Shown: in pieces, positions 1 through 4,344 of the stretch
Position numbering within the stretch: the first letter of the stretch is position 1
How the letters are laid out: each line of letters opens with the position of its first letter
Origin: an uncultured Clostridia bacterium
GTDB taxonomy: Bacteria > Bacillota > Clostridia > TANB77 > CAG-508
Length of the DNA stretch: 5,435 bases
Reading direction: 5' to 3'
NCBI GenBank assembly: GCA_944391155.1
Contig: CALXSO010000121.1
Location: forward strand, 1-5,435
The notes under the pieces: generated by a model
Database searches by the model: none
Seen by the model: the letters and a program-made list of their open reading frames with translations, nothing else
What the model was told of the DNA's origin: nothing
Position numbers and translations under genes: made by a program

Positions 1-1677
1 GCAAACCGTTTAGGATTATATTCAATGAAATGGGAATTAGAAGATTTAGCTTTTAAATATTTATATCCTGAAGAATATCACGAATTAGTAGAAGGAATTA
101 ACAAAAAAAGAGAAGAAAGACTAAAATTTATTGAAAAAATAATGGATGATATTAAAGTAGCATTAAAAAAGCAAAAAATAGAAGCAGAAGTTACTGGAAG
201 AGCAAAGCATTTATACAGTATTTATAGAAAAATGAAAAGAGACAATAAAACATTAGATCAAATATATGATTTATTTGCACTTAGAATTTTAGTAAATTCA
301 GTAAAAGATTGTTACGCAGCTTTAGGAGTTGTGCATGAGCTATATAGCCCAATGCCAGGTAGATTCAAAGATTATATAGCAGTTCCAAAGCCAAATATGT
401 ATCAATCAATACATACAACATTATTAGGAGAAAAGGGAACACCATTTGAAGTACAAATAAGAACATGGGACATGCATAGAGTAGCAGAATATGGTATAGC
501 AGCACACTGGGCATATAAAGAAGCAAGCTATTTTGGTAAAAAACAATCAGTAAAAGTGGAAGAAGATAAATTAGCTTGGCTTAGAGAAACTTTAGAATGG
601 CAAAAAGACCTACAAGACCCACAAGAATTTTTAGATACGCTAAAGAAAGAACTTTTCGAAGACGAAGTATATGTTTTCACTCCAAAAGGAGCAATAAAAG
701 TTTTACCAAGAGGAGCAACACCAATTGACTTTGCATATACAATCCATGCGGAGATTGGAAATCATATGGTTGGCTGTAAAATAAACAGCAAAATGATGCC
801 AATAATTACACCATTAAAAAGTGGAGATATAATAGAAATAATAACATCAGAAAATTCAAAAGGACCAAGTAGAGATTGGTTAAAATTTGTAAAAAGTACT
901 GCAGCAAAAAATAAAATCAAAAGTTGGTTCAAAAAAGCACAAAAAGAAGAAAATATAGAAAAAGGAAAAGATTTAATAGAAAAAGAAATAAAAAGAATAG
1001 GATACACACATGCAGACTTATTCAAAAATCAGTATATAGAACCAATGCTTGAAAAGTACAAATATAAAAACTTAGATGAAATGTATGCAGCAGTAGGATT
1101 CGGTGCAAATTCAGCAGTAAAAATAATAGCAAGAGTATTGCAAGAATATAGAAAGGACCACAAAGAAGAAGATATAGAGCAAAAAATGCAAGAACTTGCT
1201 AAAATGCAAAAAGAAAGAAAAACAAAACCATCAAGTTCAGGCATTGTAGTAAAAGGAATTGACAATTGTCTAGTCAAACTCTCAAAATGCTGTAATCCAT
1301 TACCAGGAGATGAAATTGTAGGATATATAACAAAAGGAAGAGGAGTATCAGTACACAGAAAGGATTGCGTAAACGTAAAAGACCTATTAACAGAAGAAAA
1401 CAGAATGATTGATGTTGAATGGTATAAAGAAGCAAATGAAATTTACAAAGTAGACATAGAAGTACTTGCAAATGATAGAACAGGACTATTAGTAGACGTA
1501 CTAACAGCTATAAAAGAAGCCAAAGCAAAACTAGTAGGAGTTAACACAAAAACAACAAAAGAACACATAGCAATAATAGATGTTAGTGTTGAAGTAGAAA
1601 ATATACAAGAATTAAATCAAATATTAAAAGCAATAAGAAAAGTAGACAGTGTATATGATGTAAGAAGAAAAAAATAA
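1..1677 (+). CDS. relA: Bifunctional (p)ppGpp synthetase/hydrolase, long RSH (RelA/SpoT/Rel) family, 5' end missing
   Basis: Makes and probably degrades the cytosolic alarmone (p)ppGpp, transferring pyrophosphate from ATP to GDP or GTP during amino-acid starvation. The frame is open from base 1 and matches the family ahead of the first ATG (base 25), so that ATG is internal. About 170-185 residues, including the HD hydrolase domain, lie outside the window. Counting from base 1, the synthetase domain shows GRAKH (66-70), the metal-binding Asp of YDLFALRI (D90), RFKD (121-124), YQSIHTT (134-140) and the catalytic Glu of EVQIRT (E150). RFKD is the RxKD motif of bifunctional enzymes; monofunctional proteobacterial RelA has ExDD. 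Next come TGS (about 223-284), a helical region, the conserved-Cys/zinc-finger domain (about 416-459, CC 430-431, H452, C456) and a C-terminal ACT domain (about 484-556). GRPKH is usual where GRAKH is seen. The stop is TAA. Hydrolase activity is inferred, since that domain is unseen. Confidence 0.96.
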   Translation, partial: ANRLGLYSMKWELEDLAFKYLYPEEYHELVEGINKKREERLKFIEKIMDDIKVALKKQKIEAEVTGRAKHLYSIYRKMKRDNKTLDQIYDLFALRILVNSVKDCYAALGVVHELYSPMPGRFKDYIAVPKPNMYQSIHTTLLGEKGTPFEVQIRTWDMHRVAEYGIAAHWAYKEASYFGKKQSVKVEEDKLAWLRETLEWQKDLQDPQEFLDTLKKELFEDEVYVFTPKGAIKVLPRGATPIDFAYTIHAEIGNHMVGCKINSKMMPIITPLKSGDIIEIITSENSKGPSRDWLKFVKSTAAKNKIKSWFKKAQKEENIEKGKDLIEKEIKRIGYTHADLFKNQYIEPMLEKYKYKNLDEMYAAVGFGANSAVKIIARVLQEYRKDHKEEDIEQKMQELAKMQKERKTKPSSSGIVVKGIDNCLVKLSKCCNPLPGDEIVGYITKGRGVSVHRKDCVNVKDLLTEENRMIDVEWYKEANEIYKVDIEVLANDRTGLLVDVLTAIKEAKAKLVGVNTKTTKEHIAIIDVSVEVENIQELNQILKAIRKVDSVYDVRRKK

Positions 1678-1681
1678 AAAC

Positions 1682-1689
1682 AAAGGAGA
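1682..1689 (+). promoter_or_regulatory. Ribosome binding site of the MBL hydrolase gene
   Basis: AAAGGAGA lies 4 bases after the rel stop codon, with its GGAG core 5 nt before the ATG at 1694. With only 16 bp between the two genes and no room for a promoter or terminator, it indicates that both are translated from one mRNA. Confidence 0.85.
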
Positions 1690-1693
1690 AAAA

Positions 1694-2341
1694 ATGATAT
1701 TAAAAAGATTGCAAATAAAAACATGGATAGGAGATCCAACAAATTGTTACATAGTATTTGATGAAAATACAAAAGAAACAATGTGCATAGATCCAGCAGG
1801 AGAAGTAGAAGAAATAGAAAATATAATAAAAAATGTATTAAATGGAAAACTAAAATATATTTATTTAACACATTGTCATAGTGATCATATAGAAGGAGTA
1901 ACAGAATTAAAACAAAGATGTGGAGGAAAGATACTAATACATAGATTTGATAGTGAAGGACTAAACAATAAATACATTAATTTATCAGATTTAATAGATA
2001 TACCAGAAATAGAATTAGAAGCAGATTCAAGGATTGATGACAAAGATTTATTACATTTAGGAGAATTAGAATTTCAAGTAATACATACACCTGGTCATAC
2101 AAAAGGAAGCACTTCATTATACTGCAAGAAGGAAGAATGCTTATTTTCAGGAGATACAATGTTTGCAGGAACATGGGGAAGAACTGATTTACCAACATCT
2201 AGCAGAGAAGAAATAATGGATTCTATTTTAAATAAATTATTATTATTACCAGAAGAAGCAATTGTATATCCTGGACATGGAAGACCAACAAAAATAGAAA
2301 CAGAAAAGCATCTTTATATCGATTTAAAAAGAGAATTTTAG
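1694..2341 (+). CDS. Metallo-beta-lactamase-fold hydrolase (glyoxalase II / YcbL-like)
   Basis: A 215-residue single-domain soluble protein of the metallo-beta-lactamase superfamily with the full metal-binding set: HCHSDH at 60-65 (H60, H62, D64, H65), H135 in HTPGHTKGS, D154 in FSGDTMF and H195 in YPGHGRPT. This set fits a two-metal (Zn/Fe/Mn) site hydrolysing an ester or thioester. The short form, without the long C-terminal substrate-binding helices of classical glyoxalase II, matches the YcbL-type subgroup, whose physiological substrate is poorly defined in Firmicutes; hydroxyacyl-glutathione or another thiol ester is a guess. There is no signal peptide or membrane segment. It follows rel by 16 bp with its own Shine-Dalgarno, so the two are probably co-transcribed. 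A gene of this type commonly follows rel (sometimes after dtd) in Clostridia and precedes hemZ or hisS. The stop is TAG. The fold is secure; the substrate is not. Confidence 0.92.
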   Translation: MILKRLQIKTWIGDPTNCYIVFDENTKETMCIDPAGEVEEIENIIKNVLNGKLKYIYLTHCHSDHIEGVTELKQRCGGKILIHRFDSEGLNNKYINLSDLIDIPEIELEADSRIDDKDLLHLGELEFQVIHTPGHTKGSTSLYCKKEECLFSGDTMFAGTWGRTDLPTSSREEIMDSILNKLLLLPEEAIVYPGHGRPTKIETEKHLYIDLKREF

Positions 2342-2358
2342 AAATAAACAATATTTCA

Positions 2359-2388
2359 CTTCTAAACTTAAATTAAATTTTTGAGAAG
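2359..2388 (+). other. Weak stem-loop in the 3' UTR of the rel-MBL operon
   Basis: CTTCTAAA (2359-2366) can pair with TTTGAGAAG (2380-2388), giving 8 bp with one bulged G and an AT-rich loop. It lies 18 bp after the MBL stop and is followed by ACAAAAAA rather than a T-tract, so it is not a convincing intrinsic terminator. It may be only a 3'-end stem or chance pairing in AT-rich DNA. Confidence 0.25.
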
Positions 2389-2396
2389 ACAAAAAA

Positions 2397-2551
2397 GTTA
2401 CTATTCAGTATGGGATAAAAATAATCTGTCTGAAAGATTGATATATAAATATTTTTTGTCAAAGATCCATAGGTAGTCCTCAAGCTTTTTTAACCAAAAA
2501 ATATATATCAACCTTTTAGAGTAGTATACAAAATGAAGTCTGAATTGTAAC
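2397..2551. mobile_element. Putative MITE-like inverted-repeat element, 155 bp, no coding capacity
   Basis: Terminal arms GTTACTATTCAG (2397-2408) and CTGAATTGTAAC (2540-2551) pair at 11 of 12 positions. Inside, 2429-2458 pairs with 2495-2520 over 25 base pairs, with one A/C mismatch (2437/2512), one G-U and a 4-nt bulge (2448-2451), leaving a 36-nt loop. ACAAAAAA (2389-2396) directly abuts the left end and ACAAAGAA (2552-2559) the right end, a possible 8-bp target duplication with one change. Terminal repeats, possible duplication, small size and lack of an ORF fit a miniature transposable element. From memory, the ends somewhat resemble GTAAC-type ends of IS66-family elements, which also make 8-bp duplications; this family link is weak. 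Alternatives are a structured RNA at the 3' end of the MBL transcript, or chance pairing in AT-rich sequence with A-rich flanks. No T-tract follows the right arm, so it is not an ordinary terminator. Confidence 0.45.
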
Positions 2552-2572
2552 ACAAAGAAAAAAGAGAAAATG

Positions 2573-2601
2573 TTGCAAGAGGTAGAAATTTATGTTAAAA
2601 T
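2573..2601 (+). promoter_or_regulatory. Sigma-A-type promoter of hisS, extended -10
   Basis: The -35 box TTGCAA (2573-2578) is 17 bp from the -10 box TAAAAT (2596-2601), preceded by the extended -10 dinucleotide TG at 2593-2594. Transcription would start near 2608, giving a leader of about 50 nt. That is too short for a T-box, and no T-box antiterminator core (GGTGGNACCGCG type) is seen anywhere in the gap. The promoter lies just outside the inverted-repeat element, so hisS can be transcribed independently of rel-MBL. Confidence 0.65.
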
Positions 2602-2644
2602 AAAAAACAATTATAGTCAAAATACTCGCAGAATATAAAAAATG

Positions 2645-2652
2645 AAAGGGTG
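2645..2652 (+). promoter_or_regulatory. Ribosome binding site that decides the hisS start
   Basis: AAAGGGTG lies 6-8 nt before the ATG at 2659. An in-frame GTG at 2650-2652 would add three residues, but it falls inside this Shine-Dalgarno and has no purine-rich site of its own at a suitable distance. The ATG is therefore preferred. Confidence 0.75.
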
Positions 2653-2658
2653 ATAAAC

Positions 2659-3972
2659 ATGAGCAAAACAGAACCAAGAACTTTAGCAGGATTTATGGAA
2701 TTACTACCAGAAGAACAAATTTTATTTGAACAAATAAAAAATACAATAGAAAAAACCTATCAAAAATTTGGATTTTTACCATTAGACACACCAATTATAG
2801 AACTTTCAGAAGTATTGCTTGCAAAACCAGGTGGAGAAACAGAAAAACAAATATATAGATTTCAAAAAGGAGACACAGATTTAGCTTTAAGATTTGATTT
2901 AACTGTACCACTTGCAAAATTTGTTGCAAAAAACTATGGGAATTTAAGTTTCCCATTTAGAAGATATCAAATAGGAAAAGTATACAGAGGAGAAAAAGCT
3001 CAAAAAGGAAGATTTCGTGAATTTTATCAATGTGATATTGATATAATTGGTGATGGGGAATTAAATACAATGAATGATGCAGAAATTCCAAGTGTAATAT
3101 ATAATGTATTTAAGGAACTAGGATTTGATAATTTTACAATTAGAATAAATAACAGAAAATTATTAAATGGTTTATTTGAAAGCATAGATCAAAAAAATAA
3201 TTCAACAGAAATATTAAGAATAATTGATAAAATTGAAAAAATAGGAAAAGAAGAAGTAATAAAAGAATTAAAAGAATTGAAAGTAACAGATGAAGCAATT
3301 GATAAAATAATAGGATTTATAGAAATAAAAGGAACATCAGATGAAAAGCTAGAAAAGCTAGAAAAACTAGGAATAAATAATGACACATATAAAGAGGGAC
3401 TTGAAGAACTAACACAAACAGTAAAATATGTAAGAGCATTTCAAGTACCAGACAAGAATTTTAATGTAGATTTAACAATTGCAAGAGGACTAGATTATTA
3501 TACTGGAACAGTATACGAGACATTCTTAAATGACTATAGAGAATTAGGAAGTGTATGTTCAGGAGGAAGATATGAAAACTTGGCAGAATATTATACAGAC
3601 AAAAAACTACCAGGAGTAGGAATATCAATTGGATTAACAAGATTATTTTATAAATTAAACGAACTAAAATTAATACAAGCAAAGCAAAAGTCTATTTCAA
3701 AAGTATTAGTTATACCAATGCTTGAAGATATGGAAACACCAATAGAAATAGCAAGCAAACTAAGAACAAAAGGAATAAATACAGAGGTATACCTAAATGA
3801 TAAAAAACTAAAATCAAAAATGAAATATGCAGATAAACTTCAAATTCCATATGTCATAGTTGTTGGTGAAGATGAAGTAAAAAGTGGAGTAGTAAAAGTA
3901 AAAAATATGCAAACAGGAGTAGAAAAAGAAATGAGCATATTAGAAGATATTGATGAGAGTTTATTTGAATAA
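2659..3972 (+). CDS. hisS: Histidine--tRNA ligase (HisRS)
   Basis: Class II aminoacyl-tRNA synthetase that activates histidine with ATP and charges tRNA-His in the cytosol. The 437 residues from the ATG at 2659 match the usual bacterial length of about 420-430. Motif 1 lies around TPIIELSEVL (about 35-44), with FDLTVPLAK following. Motif 2 includes YQIGKVYRGEKAQKG and then RFREFYQCD (118-126). An insertion region runs over about 175-255. The histidine-specific motif RGLDYYTG (276-283) contains the catalytic Arg276, SGGRYENL spans 301-308, and motif 3 GVGISIGLTRL spans 319-329 with R328. The C-terminal anticodon-binding domain starts near 350 (VLVIPML). With the catalytic Arg and both histidine motifs present, this is an active HisRS rather than the HisZ paralogue. 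The KAQKGRFREFYQCDIDIIG type of motif 2 is seen in some Firmicute enzymes. It has its own promoter upstream; the stop is TAA. Confidence 0.97.
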   Translation: MSKTEPRTLAGFMELLPEEQILFEQIKNTIEKTYQKFGFLPLDTPIIELSEVLLAKPGGETEKQIYRFQKGDTDLALRFDLTVPLAKFVAKNYGNLSFPFRRYQIGKVYRGEKAQKGRFREFYQCDIDIIGDGELNTMNDAEIPSVIYNVFKELGFDNFTIRINNRKLLNGLFESIDQKNNSTEILRIIDKIEKIGKEEVIKELKELKVTDEAIDKIIGFIEIKGTSDEKLEKLEKLGINNDTYKEGLEELTQTVKYVRAFQVPDKNFNVDLTIARGLDYYTGTVYETFLNDYRELGSVCSGGRYENLAEYYTDKKLPGVGISIGLTRLFYKLNELKLIQAKQKSISKVLVIPMLEDMETPIEIASKLRTKGINTEVYLNDKKLKSKMKYADKLQIPYVIVVGEDEVKSGVVKVKNMQTGVEKEMSILEDIDESLFE

Positions 3973-3986
3973 AATTAACCAATATT

Positions 3987-4018
3987 TTATTAATGTAAAT
4001 AGAATTTACTACTAATAA
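3987..4018 (+). other. AT-only-type stem-loop just downstream of hisS
   Basis: TTATTA (3987-3992) pairs with TAATAA (4013-4018), and inside it GTAAAT (3995-4000) pairs with ATTTAC (4004-4009) around an AGA loop, with a small interior loop between the stems. It begins 14 bp after the hisS stop. It is followed by ATTAAAAAAG, not a T-run, so it is unlikely to terminate by itself; it may protect the mRNA 3' end or be chance. Confidence 0.3.
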
Positions 4019-4046
4019 ATTAAAAAAGAGAAAAGCTATTAAAAAT

Positions 4047-4095
4047 TGAAGTGCACCCCAAATGTTAGACAAAAAACTTAACATTTAGAGGTGTA
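4047..4095. repeat. Possible remnant end of an IS3-family (IS150-group) element, with hairpin
   Basis: The sequence starts TGAAGTGCACCCC and continues to TTAGAC (4065-4070). This resembles, from memory, the TG-initiated, CCCC-containing terminal repeats of IS3-family IS150-group elements in low-GC Firmicutes. 4052-4067 is mirrored by 4079-4095, giving about 15 pairs with one bulge (A4087) and one mismatch (C4058/A4089). No matching opposite end (GGGGTGCACTTCA type) and no recognisable transposase reading occur in the window, so at most this is a relic or solo end. It could equally be a plain terminator hairpin of hisS, which overlaps it. Confidence 0.35.
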
Positions 4096-4100
4096 TTTTT
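4052..4100 (+). terminator. Putative rho-independent terminator of hisS
   Basis: The stem formed by TGCACCCCAAATGTTA (4052-4067) and TAACATTTAGAGGTGTA (4079-4095) is the strongest hairpin containing GC pairs downstream of hisS. It is followed by a short T-run (4096-4100, then AATTG). It lies 79 bp after the stop. On the minus strand the hairpin is followed by TTCAATTTTTAA, so it could act both ways. The T-run is short and the loop is about 11 nt, so efficiency is uncertain. Confidence 0.5.
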
Positions 4101-4147
4101 AATTGTATAGGAAACAATATGAAATTTTAAGTTACACAGACTTAAAG

Positions 4148-4318
4148 TGAAAATAAATCTCTAAGATTTTATTTTCAAAAGAAAAATCGACTTTTATCCT
4201 GACCCTATATGGATTTTTCCATGTACAACAAGAAAGGTTAGCTATAAAAAGACTCGCGTGAGCCTTACATTTGATATGAAAGTTTAGTCTTTTACTTGAA
4301 AAAAAGCCAAAAATGTAA
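4148..4318. other. Densely structured non-coding segment upstream of miaB, unidentified
   Basis: Several complementary segments fill this stretch. 4148-4160 pairs with 4164-4177 (13 bp, one bulge, loop CTA). GAAAAATC (4181-4188) pairs perfectly with GATTTTTC (4212-4219). AAGGTT (4234-4239) pairs with AGCCTT (4261-4266). AAAAGACT (4247-4254) pairs with AGTCTTTT (4286-4293). TTACATTT (4265-4272) pairs with AAATGTAA (4311-4318). The last two stems interleave, so they would be alternatives or form a pseudoknot. CTGACCC (4199-4205) and GACTCGCGTGAGCC (4251-4264) stand out as GC-rich patches in an AT-rich gap. No known riboswitch, T-box, tRNA or 6S signature was recognised. It could be a cis-regulatory RNA, a small RNA, decayed mobile DNA, or chance folding. 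Confidence 0.3.
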
Positions 4319-4324
4319 TAGAAT
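4296..4324 (+). promoter_or_regulatory. Possible sigma-A promoter of miaB
   Basis: TTGAAA (4296-4301) is 17 bp from TAGAAT (4319-4324), a fair match to consensus. Transcription would start near 4331, right at the Shine-Dalgarno, leaving an unusually short leader of about 14 nt. If this is the true promoter, the structured segment upstream is not in the miaB mRNA. An alternative reading is TTTACT (4291-4296) with TGTAAT (4314-4319). Confidence 0.35.
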
Positions 4325-4331
4325 AAGCACT

Positions 4332-4339
4332 GGAGGTAA
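4332..4339 (+). promoter_or_regulatory. Ribosome binding site that decides the miaB TTG start
   Basis: GGAGGTAA is a near-perfect Shine-Dalgarno whose GGAGG core ends 8 nt before TTG at 4345. The next in-frame ATG (4441) lies inside the first conserved motif, two codons before its cysteine, so TTG is the credible start. Confidence 0.85.
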
Positions 4340-4344
4340 GAATT

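Noticed and set aside
25..27. ATG at base 25 as the true start of the RSH gene
   Set aside because: The frame is open to base 1, and the upstream residues (ANRLGLYS) match the conserved family sequence just before KWELEDLA. No Shine-Dalgarno precedes it, and the family needs about 170-185 more N-terminal residues.
762..2198. Minus-strand frames of 65-87 codons opposite rel and the MBL gene
   Set aside because: They lie wholly or largely inside well-supported + strand genes, encode Phe/Leu/Ile-rich shadows of A-rich coding sequence, and have no family signature.
2650..2652. GTG as an alternative hisS start, three codons upstream
   Set aside because: It lies inside the Shine-Dalgarno of the ATG at 2659 and lacks its own ribosome binding site.
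2342..2658. T-box riboswitch upstream of hisS
   Set aside because: There is no GGTGGNACCGCG-type antiterminator core, and a strong promoter about 50 nt before the start leaves no room.
3189..4084. Minus-strand frames of 65-76 codons opposite hisS and its 3' flank
   Set aside because: They are low-complexity shadows of hisS codons. The one ending at 3854 only reads through the hairpin region and shows no recognisable protein features.
4131..4143. GTTACACAGACTT, similar to the complement of the right end of the 2397-2551 element (GTTACAATTCAGACTT) with a 3-nt gap
   Set aside because: The match is 13 bases with a gap, no second end is found nearby, and such a match can occur by chance. It is not enough to call a second copy.
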